Shown: piece by piece, positions 1-8,486 of the stretch
How positions within the stretch are numbered: the stretch's first letter is position 1
Layout of the letters: every line of letters begins with the position of its first letter
Origin: an uncultured Collinsella sp.
GTDB lineage: Bacteria; Actinomycetota; Coriobacteriia; Coriobacteriales; Coriobacteriaceae
DNA: 34,447 nucleotides
Direction of reading: 5' to 3'
NCBI GenBank assembly: GCA_934675795.1
Contig: CAKURW010000019.1
Span: forward strand, 1-34,447
Notes under the pieces: generated by a model
Told to the model about the DNA's origin: nothing
What the model saw: only the letters and a program-made list of their open reading frames with translations
The model's database searches: none
Program-made: the position numbers and the translations under genes

Positions 1-737
1 GCTTGATTCTGACGCTCGACATCGTAGGAGCAGATGGTCACGAGGTCTTGCATACCGGTGGAAACAATAGGTGCATCGACGCCCGGGGTCAAGCCCTGCA
101 ACAAAACATCAGCAGCAGAAAGCAAAATTTCCGGACGCATGGAGCCTTCGTTGTCGGCGTGGGTGTCGAGCATGAGCACCAGATGGTCCGGGCGCTCCCC
201 TGCCGTGAGCTCATAGCCCACGAGTGTATGGTCCAGATCAAGGCGCTTGTTCTTTTTGCCACGTGCATAATCGATGCCATGGCCCGCGCGCAGCGTATCA
301 ATTGCGGCGCGCACCTCGTCGGCACTCACCGGGGACTCGGGGTCCAGGTGCAGGTCGATACGATACGACAAACGCGTAAGCTGGGCCGTCAATGCCGGCG
401 TTCGCACGTCGATGTAGGCGGCCTCGATGGGCGCCAGATCGGCCGGGGACGCCGCTGCCAGGCGTTCAAACGCCTCGTCGAGCGCGACGAACTCGGTCAT
501 AAACAGGTCATACCACTCGCAGATCGATGAAGTGCCCACGGGCAGCGCCGACGAAAAGCCCACGCGCATATGCGGAGAAAAGCCCTGCGTGACGGCATAG
601 GGCAGCCCCGCGCGGCGCACGATGCGCTCAATGGTATGGATCAGTTCCAGATGGCCCAGGTACTTGAGACGGTCGCGCTTGCCATAGCGAACGCGCAGCC
701 TAAAGAGCGTGGGATTGTCAGTCAGGCGCTCACTCAT
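1..737 (-). CDS. DUF2344 / TIGR03936 family protein, 3' end cut by window
   Basis: Reading the minus strand from the ATG at 737 gives an open frame of 245 codons that runs off the left edge, so the C-terminus is missing. The N-terminal sequence, with RYGKRDRLKYLGHLE near residues 17-31 and the GFSPHMRVGFSSALPVG segment near 60-76, is what I recognise as the DUF2344 (TIGR03936, radical-SAM-linked) family. The ATG overlaps the TGA of the upstream radical SAM gene in an ATGA arrangement, so the two are translationally coupled. In Firmicutes and Actinobacteria this gene usually lies between the TIGR03960 radical SAM gene and rne/rng-rplU-rpmA, which I would expect just outside the window. The biochemical role is not established to my knowledge. 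The family call is confident; the function is unknown. Confidence 0.85.
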   Translation of the reverse strand, partial: MSERLTDNPTLFRLRVRYGKRDRLKYLGHLELIHTIERIVRRAGLPYAVTQGFSPHMRVGFSSALPVGTSSICEWYDLFMTEFVALDEAFERLAAASPADLAPIEAAYIDVRTPALTAQLTRLSYRIDLHLDPESPVSADEVRAAIDTLRAGHGIDYARGKKNKRLDLDHTLVGYELTAGERPDHLVLMLDTHADNEGSMRPEILLSAADVLLQGLTPGVDAPIVSTGMQDLVTICSYDVERQNQ

Positions 738-2611
738 GCGCGATCACCCATCAATACATTCTTGGCGTGGAGCGTGGGACAAATTCCGCAGCCGGTGCAC
801 GACGTGCGGGTGCAGTCGGGGGTCGTAACGCCCTCGAGCGAGCGGCGATACTCGCGCTCGAGGAAACCGCGCGTGCAGCCGGGGCTCACATGCTCCCAGG
901 GCAGACGCCAATCCAGCTCGTAGGGCAGATGCACCAGCTCGTTGAGGTCGATGCCGTTTTTGGCGGCGGCTGACTTCCAGTTGTCGAGCGAGAAATGCTC
1001 CACCCAGGCGTCAAAGCGCGAGCCCGCACGCCAAGCATCGATGATGACGGGCGTCATATCGCGACCGGCACGGGAGAGCGCGGCCTCGATGAGCGAGGTC
1101 TCGGCATCGTGGTAATGCACGCGGACGGCACGGTTGCGCACGCTCGTAATGAGCAGCTTTTGGCGGCGCTTGACGTCGTCGTAGTCAAGTTGCGGGCACC
1201 ACTGGAACGGTGTGGCAGCCTTGGGGATAAAGACAGAAACCGAGATGGACACCGAGATGGAGCCGCGGCGCGCCTTGGGCACCACGGAACGACCGAGCTC
1301 CAGCACGTGATCGGCCAGGTTGGCGATGGCCACGATGTCCTCGTCGCGCTCGCCGGGAAGGCCCATCATAAAGTAGAGCTTCATACGGTTCCAGCCGGCC
1401 TCGAAAGCCGCCTTGGCCGCACGGTCCAGGTCCTCCTCGGTCACGTTCTTATTGATTATGTCGCGCATGCGCTGGCTGCCGGCCTCGGGGGCAAACGTCA
1501 GGCCGCCCTTCTTTTCGCCGGCGACTGACTCGGCCATATCGACGCCAAACGAATCCAGGCGCTGCGAGGGAATGGAAACGCGAATGCCCGTATCCTCAAG
1601 GCGACGGTTAAGCCTGCCGAGCACATCGCGGATACAGGAGTGGTCGGTCGTGGAAAGCGAGGTCAGCGACACCTCGTCATAGCCGGTCTTTTCCAGACCC
1701 TGAATCACCGACGAGACGATCTGGTCGGCCGAACGCTCGCGCACCGGACGATACGTCATGCCAGCCTGGCAAAAACGACAGCCGCGGGCGCAGCCGCGCA
1801 GGATCTCGATAGACAGGCGGTCGTGAACCAGCTGCGCATAGGGCACGCACGACTGCGACAGCGGATTCGTGGCGCCGAAATCCTCGACGACGCGCTTGTA
1901 GACCACGGTCGGCGCATCCTTGCCTTCACGCGGCACGGTGTAGCCATGCGGCGAGCAGGGCTCGTCGTGACGAACCTCATAGAGCGATGGCACGTAGTTG
2001 CCGGCAATGGATGCAAGCTGCTCGACAATCTGCGCGCGCGGGACCCCTTCGTCACGCAGGCGGCGATGCAGCTGGCAGGTCTCGAGCAGCGATTCCTCGC
2101 CCTCACCGATGAGGATGGCATCGAAGAAGGCCGCGTACGGCTCGGGGTTGTACACCGAGGGGCCGCCGGCGATGATGATAGGGTCGTCTTCGCCTCGGTC
2201 GGCCGCCAACAGTGGAATGCCAGCGAGGTCGAGTGCCTCGAGGAAGTTCGTCACCGCCATCTCGTGCGGCACATGCAGACCGACGATATCAAACGAAGCG
2301 ACCGGCGCTGCACCCTCAAGCGAGAGCAGCGGAATGCCCGCCTCGCGCATGGCGTCACCCATATCGGGCCACGGCACATAGCCACGCTCGCAGGAGATGC
2401 CCTCGGCCTGGTTAAGGATGTTGTAGAGGATGGCGATACCCTGGTTGGGCAGACCGACCTCGTACACATCCGGATAGATCAGGCAGCAACGGTAGTCGGC
2501 ATCGGCCTTGGAAAGCGTGCCCCACTCGTGATCGATATAGCGACTCGGCTTCTCGACCTTGGCGAGCAACGGCTCAATTAAATGAAAACAGTCTTGGTAT
2601 GCAACGCGCAA
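734..2611 (-). CDS. TIGR03960-type B12-binding-domain radical SAM protein
   Basis: A 625-residue protein. The N-terminal ~200 residues form a Rossmann-like B12-binding-type domain (CCLIYPDVYEVGLPNQG at 42-58). This is followed by a radical SAM core with the cluster motif C274-x3-C278-x2-C281 inside RGCARGCRFCQAG. The C-terminus carries a second cysteine group, C600/C605/C608/C611, that could bind another cluster. Domain order and length match the TIGR03960 family, whose substrate is not known to me. The start is TTG at 2611: an AGGGG motif lies about 8 bases upstream and the gene begins 10 bases after the stop of the preceding gene. The stop overlaps the next start (ATGA). It is probably co-transcribed with the mre/rod operon, so a role linked to cell envelope or RNA modification is possible, but that is inference. 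Confidence 0.9.
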   Translation of the reverse strand: MRVAYQDCFHLIEPLLAKVEKPSRYIDHEWGTLSKADADYRCCLIYPDVYEVGLPNQGIAILYNILNQAEGISCERGYVPWPDMGDAMREAGIPLLSLEGAAPVASFDIVGLHVPHEMAVTNFLEALDLAGIPLLAADRGEDDPIIIAGGPSVYNPEPYAAFFDAILIGEGEESLLETCQLHRRLRDEGVPRAQIVEQLASIAGNYVPSLYEVRHDEPCSPHGYTVPREGKDAPTVVYKRVVEDFGATNPLSQSCVPYAQLVHDRLSIEILRGCARGCRFCQAGMTYRPVRERSADQIVSSVIQGLEKTGYDEVSLTSLSTTDHSCIRDVLGRLNRRLEDTGIRVSIPSQRLDSFGVDMAESVAGEKKGGLTFAPEAGSQRMRDIINKNVTEEDLDRAAKAAFEAGWNRMKLYFMMGLPGERDEDIVAIANLADHVLELGRSVVPKARRGSISVSISVSVFIPKAATPFQWCPQLDYDDVKRRQKLLITSVRNRAVRVHYHDAETSLIEAALSRAGRDMTPVIIDAWRAGSRFDAWVEHFSLDNWKSAAAKNGIDLNELVHLPYELDWRLPWEHVSPGCTRGFLEREYRRSLEGVTTPDCTRTSCTGCGICPTLHAKNVLMGDRA

Positions 2612-2621
2612 CGGAAAACCC

Positions 2622-3551
2622 CTAAGCAGCGAGATCTGATGCGTCCTGATAGGACGCCATAGGACGGGTAGCGCCCGCGACCGTGGTCACCAGATCGCGA
2701 ACGCGGGAGAACGTGGCAGTGACCACCTCGTTGGCACGACTGTAGTCGACATCGCGCTCGTAGAGCGAAACGAGCGCACGGCCCATGCCATAGGTGCCCG
2801 CGGCAGCAGTGAGCGCCTTGACGGCAAACCCAATATGCGGCGTCTGCTTGACAAGTGCGCGGGTGACCGCTCGGATCACAAGACCGCCGGCAAGCACGCC
2901 CGCGACCTCGTAGCCGCGCTCAGGCTTAATGCCGCGTCCAAAGACGGCAGCGAGCTCAAAGAGCATGCCCACCTGCGCCAGCGCCATAACGGGATAATCG
3001 GCGCCCGGCAAAAACACCAGCGCACCGGTCGCCATATTGGTGAGCGCGCACGAGGTGATGATACGATTGGCCGCAGCGATGCGCATGAAGGCAAAGTTCG
3101 CCGCAAAAGCCGTTTCCTTGTCGGTGCGATCGAGAATCCAGCGGGCAAGCGTCTCGAGCAGATACGTCTTATCGGTTGCCGCTACCACGCCGAGCATGGG
3201 CGTAGACTCCTCGATAAACGGCACCTCCACAGCAGACTCGGCAAGCACGCACACGGGCGCGCCGGCGATCACGAGCTCCTGCACGGCACTCTCCAAGCGG
3301 TCGGAACCACACGAGAGCACCAGCACCACATCGGTATCGGTCTTTGGAGCAATTCGCTCCTCCCCCAGACGCTCGACGCGCACAATGCCCGAGGTCGTCT
3401 GCGGCACAAAGGCGTCACGCACCGTCTCGGCCAGAAAGCGCGAGGCGGACGAATCCAGATAGACCGAGACGCGCACCGGCGTATCGGAATCCTTCTTAAC
3501 GGACGCGCCCATCTTAAAAGCGCGGGTCAGCTTATCTACGGGAATTTTCAT
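2622..3551 (-). CDS. DUF697-like membrane-associated protein with degenerate GTPase-like N-terminus
   Basis: A 309-residue protein. Residues from about 150 onward (AAANRIITSCALTNMATG, then PGADYPVMALAQVGMLFELAAVFG) resemble the DUF697 domain, which normally follows a small GTPase domain in YcjF/YcjX-type and related proteins. Here the first ~140 residues look like an alternating alpha/beta fold (TDVVLVLSCGSDRLE, then a GAPVCVLAES strand) but I see no P-loop and no NKxD motif. The N-terminal half may therefore be a nucleotide-binding fold that lost its active site. Two or three hydrophobic stretches in the C-terminal half suggest membrane association. The start is ATG at 3551 with GGAGGG six bases upstream. 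It lies between rodA and the radical SAM gene with spacings of 18 and 10 bases. The family match is by eye and the function is unknown. Confidence 0.6.
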   Translation of the reverse strand: MKIPVDKLTRAFKMGASVKKDSDTPVRVSVYLDSSASRFLAETVRDAFVPQTTSGIVRVERLGEERIAPKTDTDVVLVLSCGSDRLESAVQELVIAGAPVCVLAESAVEVPFIEESTPMLGVVAATDKTYLLETLARWILDRTDKETAFAANFAFMRIAAANRIITSCALTNMATGALVFLPGADYPVMALAQVGMLFELAAVFGRGIKPERGYEVAGVLAGGLVIRAVTRALVKQTPHIGFAVKALTAAAGTYGMGRALVSLYERDVDYSRANEVVTATFSRVRDLVTTVAGATRPMASYQDASDLAA

Positions 3552-3569
3552 AGCAAACCCCTCCAGCGG

Positions 3570-4796
3570 TTACGCGGCGCCCGAACGATGCCGCCATATG
3601 GATTGTACGATACCCACCGTCAGCAGCTGAATCATCATCGAAGACGAACCGAAGCTAATAAACGGTAGCGGAATACCGGTAATCGGCATCATGCCGATGC
3701 ACATGCCGATGTTTTCGAAGGTCTGGAACGCCCACATGCCAACGATGCCAACACACGAAAGACGCAAAAACAGGGACTCGCACTTAAAGGCGACGCGAAT
3801 CGTCGAAAAGATCAACAGCACGTAGAGGCACAGGAGCAAAAAGGAACCGCAAAAGCCAAAGGTCTCGGACAGGAAGGCGAAGACGAAGTCGGTGTGGAAC
3901 TCAGGCAGAAAGCCGCCGGCCGACTGCGTCGCATGGCCCAAACCCTTACCAAAGAAGCCGCCCGAGCCAACGGCGATAAGCGACTGCTGCAGGTTGTAGG
4001 CATCGTCCGAATCGGCATTATCGGGGTCGATAAAGACCGTCAGACGGTTCATCTGGTACTGCTTGATGAGCACATCGTGGCCGAGCAACGAATCAAAGAC
4101 CGAATCAAGCGCCAGAACGAGGGCCACCAGGCCCACGAGCAGGGCCAGGGTCGACAGCACCCATTCGCGGCGTGCACCGCTCATACAAATGACGATGGCG
4201 CCCGAAACAAGCACGACCAGGCCCGAGCCCAGGTCGCCCATGGCAACGACGGCCAAAAACGGAATGGACAGCATGCCGCAGAGCTTGACGTAGTCGCGAA
4301 CGGTATCGATGCGACCGTTATATTGCGAGCCAAGCGTAGCAATAAAGAAGATGGTGATGAGCTTGGCAAGCTCAACCGGCTGGAATGTCAAGCCGATACC
4401 GGGAATCTTGATCCAGCCCGTCATGCCCAGACCGCCCGTATAGGACAGGCCCGGAATCTTGGGCGAGAAGATCACGATCAGGTCGATGACGAGCAACGCC
4501 GTCGAGAAATTGGAAATACCGCGCAAGTCGGTACGCCAGACCAACACCGCCAGCACCGCCCCGATGCCGATTCCCAGCAGATGGCGTGAGAACGAGGCAT
4601 CGGCCTTAAACTGCGAAGCCGACCAGATGATGATGGCACCGTAGGCGACGAGCGCCACAGTAGCCACGAGCACACCGATATGCACCTTTTGGCGAAACGT
4701 GCCGCGCGAGGCCGAAAGTTGCTTGTTGACACGGTCCAGGCTGCTGCGAGAGCCGGTCTTGGTTGAACGGAACAGATCCGCCGGAGAAAAATCCAT
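3570..4796 (-). CDS. rodA: RodA-type SEDS peptidoglycan glycosyltransferase
   Basis: A 408-residue polytopic protein of the FtsW/RodA/SpoVE (SEDS) family, which polymerises lipid II into glycan strands at the outer face of the membrane. After a ~36-residue cytoplasmic N-terminus come about ten hydrophobic segments. Family landmarks are visible: the QPVELAK motif, the large loop YQMNRLTVFIDP followed by LQQSLIAVGSGGFFGKGLG, the FAFLSETFGF segment, and the C-terminal GIPLPFISFGSSS signature. It is called RodA rather than FtsW from its position directly after the class B PBP and mreBCD. The start is ATG at 4796 with a strong GGAGGT ribosome site. The gene starts 9 bases after the PBP2 stop. RodA and PBP2 form the elongasome synthase pair. 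Confidence 0.95.
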   Translation of the reverse strand: MDFSPADLFRSTKTGSRSSLDRVNKQLSASRGTFRQKVHIGVLVATVALVAYGAIIIWSASQFKADASFSRHLLGIGIGAVLAVLVWRTDLRGISNFSTALLVIDLIVIFSPKIPGLSYTGGLGMTGWIKIPGIGLTFQPVELAKLITIFFIATLGSQYNGRIDTVRDYVKLCGMLSIPFLAVVAMGDLGSGLVVLVSGAIVICMSGARREWVLSTLALLVGLVALVLALDSVFDSLLGHDVLIKQYQMNRLTVFIDPDNADSDDAYNLQQSLIAVGSGGFFGKGLGHATQSAGGFLPEFHTDFVFAFLSETFGFCGSFLLLCLYVLLIFSTIRVAFKCESLFLRLSCVGIVGMWAFQTFENIGMCIGMMPITGIPLPFISFGSSSMMIQLLTVGIVQSIWRHRSGAA

Positions 4797-4805
4797 CGCA
4801 ACCTC

Positions 4806-6875
4806 CTATCGAACCGAAGAATCGCCCGAGGCCGAAGAGGTATCGGGCTCGTCATAAATCACGCCGAGCACGTCGCGAACGACATGCATCGCGGTATCTG
4901 AGCCGCCGCCGCCCTGCTCCAGGACAGTAGCGATGACATACTTGGGGTCATCGGCCGGCGCATAGGCGCAGAACCACGCGTATTCGTCCTCGCCACTTTT
5001 CTCGCCCGTGCCCGACTTGCCGTATACCTGCGGCGTCAGGGTGCCAAAGTGCGCCGCCAGGGACGTCGATGCCGTGTAAATCACGTCGTGCATACCGTTG
5101 CGAACAAGAGCCAAATCCGAATCGCTGTTGATCTTGGCCTCCAGGCGCTTCTTCTTGCCCTTGCCGTTGTACTTATAGGCATCGCCGTCGCCATCGCGCG
5201 ACACGGCAGACAAAAACACGTGAGGCACGTACTGTTTGCCGCCGTTGGCAAGACCCATATAGGCGCACGCCATCTGCAGGGGCGTCACCAGGATGTCGCC
5301 CTGGCCGATAGCAATGTTAGTCATATCGCCGGCATTCCACCTGCGGTCCTCGGCAGATGCGTCGGTGAAGTACGACTCTTTCCACTCGGCATCGGGAATA
5401 CGGCCCGCGCCCTCACTCGGCAGATCGATACCGCAGGTCTTGCCTAGGCCCCAGCGACGAAAGACCTCCTGCAAGCCCTCGGGATGTTGCTCGTCATAAA
5501 AGAACGCCTTGCCCATGTCGTAGAAGACAGGGTCGCACGAGTTGGCGATACCCGACTGCAGCGTCATGGTGCCGTGGCCGGAATGCAACCAGCAGTACTT
5601 GCCCCACGACTTGCCCAGACCCGTCCAATAGCCCGTGCAGTTGGTCGTCTGCCCCGACGTGTAGGTTCCAAACTCAAGACCGGCCAGTGCCGAGAGCGGC
5701 TTGATGGTCGAGGCCGACATGTACTGTCCGCTAATGGCGCGGTTGAGCAGCGGGTGCGAACCCTTGTCATCATTGAGCTCGGTCCACACGTCATTTGAGA
5801 CACCACCGATAAAGACAGACGGATCGAACTTGGGCTGGCTCGCCATGCCCAGGATCTCGCCATTGTTGGGATCGAGACACACCACAGCGCCGTTGCCGGC
5901 ATTACTGTAACCAGTGGTCTTGGCAAGCTCGATAGCGCTCGCCAGCGCCGTCTCACAGGCCTGTTGGATCTTAAGGTCGAGCGTGAGCTTAATGTCGGAG
6001 CCGGCCTTCGCGGGCACGGCACCGGCCTGACCGGTCACATTGCCCGAGGCATCGACCTTGACGGTCTGCTCGCCACGAATACCCTGCAGCAGGTTTTCGT
6101 AGTAGCTCTCAACGCCCGCCTGGCCCACGATATCGCCCGACTGGTACGTAATCTTGCCAGCAGAAGCATCATCATCGCCAGAGGTTTTCTTATTCTGGGC
6201 CTCGAGCTGCTCGGAGGTAATGGTGCCGGTATAGCCCAAGATATGGCATGCCGTCTCGCCATATGGATACTGGCGCTCGGTACGCTCGGCAATCTTGACG
6301 CCCGGGAACTCGCCGGCGTGTTCCTTGATATAGGCAACCGTGGAGCGACGGACGTCCGTCGCGATGGTATGCAGGCTCTGAGCGCCCTCTGTATTGTCCT
6401 GAATATTGCGAAGGACCGCCACGTAAGGCATTCCAAGCACGTTGGCAAGATGGCGAACCAGAACCTCATCCTCGGCAAGGTCGCGGTAGGCCACGACAGC
6501 AAGTGAGGGACGGTTCTGGACAAGCGCCACGCCATTGCGGTCGAGGATGCGGCCGCGTACAGCGGGAGTGGTAACGGTGCGAGTCTGATTGCTATTAGCC
6601 TGCTTCTCGTAATAGTCCGACGAGACCATCTGCATGCCCCACAGCTTGACGGCGAGCGCCGCAAACATCGCGCCCACACCCGTGGTGAGGATGGAAAAGC
6701 GGCCCTTAAAGGCGGTCGCCGCGGTATTGCCCTCGCCCTCGGTGGCGCGTGGGGCCGTTCCATGCTGCGTATCGTAGGTAAAACGGGAATCGCCACGACG
6801 CATGATGACCAGCGCGACCACGATGGCCACAACCAGCACGATACCAGCGATAATAACCGTCAACTGGGAAGACAT
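4806..6875 (-). CDS. mrdA: Penicillin-binding protein 2, class B transpeptidase of elongation
   Basis: A 689-residue class B penicillin-binding protein that cross-links peptidoglycan with RodA during lateral growth. The dimerisation domain begins near residue 100 (TPAVRGRILDRNG at 103-115). The transpeptidase motifs are S389-T-I-K392 (SxxK with the nucleophile S389), S446-C-D448 (the SxD variant typical of PBP2) and K620-S-G-T623 (KSGT). The N-terminus is unusual: there are two hydrophobic stretches, about 5-25 and 60-84, separated by a charged, Gly/Thr-rich linker, whereas PBP2 usually has one anchor. The C-terminal ~15 residues are Ser/Asp-rich. The start is ATG at 6875 with GGAGG seven bases upstream. 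The gene is 13 bases after the mreD stop and inside the mre/rod operon. Confidence 0.95.
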   Translation of the reverse strand: MSSQLTVIIAGIVLVVAIVVALVIMRRGDSRFTYDTQHGTAPRATEGEGNTAATAFKGRFSILTTGVGAMFAALAVKLWGMQMVSSDYYEKQANSNQTRTVTTPAVRGRILDRNGVALVQNRPSLAVVAYRDLAEDEVLVRHLANVLGMPYVAVLRNIQDNTEGAQSLHTIATDVRRSTVAYIKEHAGEFPGVKIAERTERQYPYGETACHILGYTGTITSEQLEAQNKKTSGDDDASAGKITYQSGDIVGQAGVESYYENLLQGIRGEQTVKVDASGNVTGQAGAVPAKAGSDIKLTLDLKIQQACETALASAIELAKTTGYSNAGNGAVVCLDPNNGEILGMASQPKFDPSVFIGGVSNDVWTELNDDKGSHPLLNRAISGQYMSASTIKPLSALAGLEFGTYTSGQTTNCTGYWTGLGKSWGKYCWLHSGHGTMTLQSGIANSCDPVFYDMGKAFFYDEQHPEGLQEVFRRWGLGKTCGIDLPSEGAGRIPDAEWKESYFTDASAEDRRWNAGDMTNIAIGQGDILVTPLQMACAYMGLANGGKQYVPHVFLSAVSRDGDGDAYKYNGKGKKKRLEAKINSDSDLALVRNGMHDVIYTASTSLAAHFGTLTPQVYGKSGTGEKSGEDEYAWFCAYAPADDPKYVIATVLEQGGGGSDTAMHVVRDVLGVIYDEPDTSSASGDSSVR

Positions 6876-6888
6876 CTACGGGCCTCCC

Positions 6889-7455
6889 CTATTTGAGCTT
6901 GCGGGTCTTGGGCTTAAAGCGCATACCCGTCTGGCGTCCGCCACGTGCGGAGAATCCATAGCCGGACTGCGGCACGACACCGGACATCAAAAACGGAATG
7001 GCAACCAGACCCGTCAGGATCGAGGACGGCAGCGCATGGCCGAAGATCGCCACAACAAAGCTCGTCTCCAAACCCATAAACAGCAAGATGATGCTGTAGA
7101 TCACATTAATGACGAGCGCGAAGGCGCCCACAGTGACGCCGCGCGCACTCGGGGTACCGCCCGTCTGACCGACGGCGCTGTGCACCAGGGCAAAAGAACC
7201 CACGGTCAGCAGGAGCGACATAACGCCCACCGGCACGGCAGCGGACAGGTCATAAAACAAGCCGCTGCAAAAACCGCACACGACGGCACGGGTCGGGTCG
7301 CCAGAGAACACGCTTAGGCACACCAAGATAATCATGAAGTTGACGCGACCGCCCGCAATGGAGATCTGCGGTGCCAGGCCTGCCTGCAGCAGCACGCACA
7401 CGATGGCGGCGATTACAAACGTGCGGGAGCTCATCCCCTGCTCGTGTAGATCCAT
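6889..7455 (-). CDS. mreD: Rod shape-determining membrane protein MreD
   Basis: A small (188-residue), very hydrophobic protein with about five to six predicted membrane segments, located exactly between mreC and the PBP2 gene, as mreD is in most rod-shaped bacteria. The segment GFCSGLFYDLSAAVPVG resembles the conserved G-x-x-x-G-x-x-x-D-x-x-x-x-x-x-x-G core of MreD. Two ATGs compete, at 7461 and 7455. The AGGGGG ribosome site at 7463-7468 overlaps the mreC stop; it leaves only one base before the first ATG but seven before the second, so I choose 7455. The C-terminus is Lys/Arg-rich. MreD is thought to help link MreC to the RodA/PBP2 synthase; MreD sequences are poorly conserved, so the call rests largely on context and topology. 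Confidence 0.88.
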   Translation of the reverse strand: MDLHEQGMSSRTFVIAAIVCVLLQAGLAPQISIAGGRVNFMIILVCLSVFSGDPTRAVVCGFCSGLFYDLSAAVPVGVMSLLLTVGSFALVHSAVGQTGGTPSARGVTVGAFALVINVIYSIILLFMGLETSFVVAIFGHALPSSILTGLVAIPFLMSGVVPQSGYGFSARGGRQTGMRFKPKTRKLK

Positions 7456-7466
7456 GGACATGCCCC

Positions 7467-8465
7467 CTATTCGCTCGAGCCGGAATCGGTCGTCTCGGAC
7501 GTGTCGGAACTGTCATCCGAGCTCTCGTCCTTCGTCTTGGTCGCAGCATCGCGCGACGTTCCCTGCGGCGTGCTGTTGGCCGTGCTCACGTCCTCATCCG
7601 AGGCCGACTGTTCGTCGGTCAGCGAGGTAATGACCAGCACTTCCTCGTTGTTCTCGGCCGTCGTCTGAGCGCGCACCACAATGGTGTAGTACACATCGTT
7701 TGCCGATTTCTCAACCGACGAGACGGTGCCGAGCGGTAGACCCTTGGGGAACACGCCACCGATGCCCGAGGTCACGATGATGTCGCCAACCTTAACATCG
7801 GAGTCGACGCTCACGTACTCAAGACGCAGCGTGCCGTCAGCCTGACCCTGCAGCATGCCTTGGGCGCGCGTGTCCTGCACCATAGCGGACACGCCCGAGT
7901 TCTCGTCGCCAATCAGGCGCACGGTGGACGTCTTGGCCGAGACTTCGATGATCTGGCCGATAACACCGGCCGAACTCGTCACAGGCATGTTGATGGTAAG
8001 GCCGTCGGCAGAGCCCTTGTCGATGGTGACGGTCGAGGTCCAGGCATCGCCCGAGGCACCAACAATACGAGCTGCGGTCGATTTGAGGTTATAGGTCGAC
8101 TGCAGGCCGACCAGCCCCTCCAGACGCTCGGCGGTCTTTTGAGCCTCGGAGAGCTCAGCAACCTTAGAGGTCAGTTCCTCGTTTTGCTTCTTAAGATCGT
8201 CAAGCGTGTCCTGCGACGCCGTAAGGTTAGAGAACACGTTGCCGATCGCATTGAAGGGAGCCGCCACAGCCGAACCCACAAAGCGCACCGGCGAGGTAAT
8301 CGTCGTTACGCCCGAACGCACGGCATGAATCGGTCCTGCCTCGCCCTCGCGGATGTAAAACGTGAGCAGCAACACCGAAATCAGGCTGAAAACAATCAAC
8401 GGGCGCATACCCGTTGATTGTCGCTTGGTATTCAGATTTGTGGAGAAACCCGAAGATCGTGCCAA
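7467..8465 (-). CDS. mreC: Cell shape-determining protein MreC
   Basis: A 332-residue bitopic protein: a short cytoplasmic N-terminus, one membrane helix about 21-38, a coiled coil about 84-118 (heptads through DTLDDLKKQNEELTSKVAEL), then the beta-rich extracytoplasmic MreC domain (RIVGASGDAWTSTVTIDKG, later GDIIVTSGIGGVFPKGLPLG). The last ~50 residues are an unusual low-complexity Ser/Asp/Thr-rich acidic tail, probably disordered and outside the cell. MreC scaffolds MreB, MreD and PBP2. The start is TTG at 8465, supported by AGGTGG seven bases upstream; no nearby ATG has comparable support. It begins 21 bases after the mreB stop and its own stop is embedded in the ribosome site of mreD. Confidence 0.93.
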   Translation of the reverse strand: MARSSGFSTNLNTKRQSTGMRPLIVFSLISVLLLTFYIREGEAGPIHAVRSGVTTITSPVRFVGSAVAAPFNAIGNVFSNLTASQDTLDDLKKQNEELTSKVAELSEAQKTAERLEGLVGLQSTYNLKSTAARIVGASGDAWTSTVTIDKGSADGLTINMPVTSSAGVIGQIIEVSAKTSTVRLIGDENSGVSAMVQDTRAQGMLQGQADGTLRLEYVSVDSDVKVGDIIVTSGIGGVFPKGLPLGTVSSVEKSANDVYYTIVVRAQTTAENNEEVLVITSLTDEQSASDEDVSTANSTPQGTSRDAATKTKDESSDDSSDTSETTDSGSSE

Positions 8466-8486
8466 ATGGAATCCACCTTTTGGAAA

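Noticed and set aside
1640..2581. 313-codon plus-strand open frame
   Set aside because: Antisense of the radical SAM gene; Arg/His-rich with no family resemblance.
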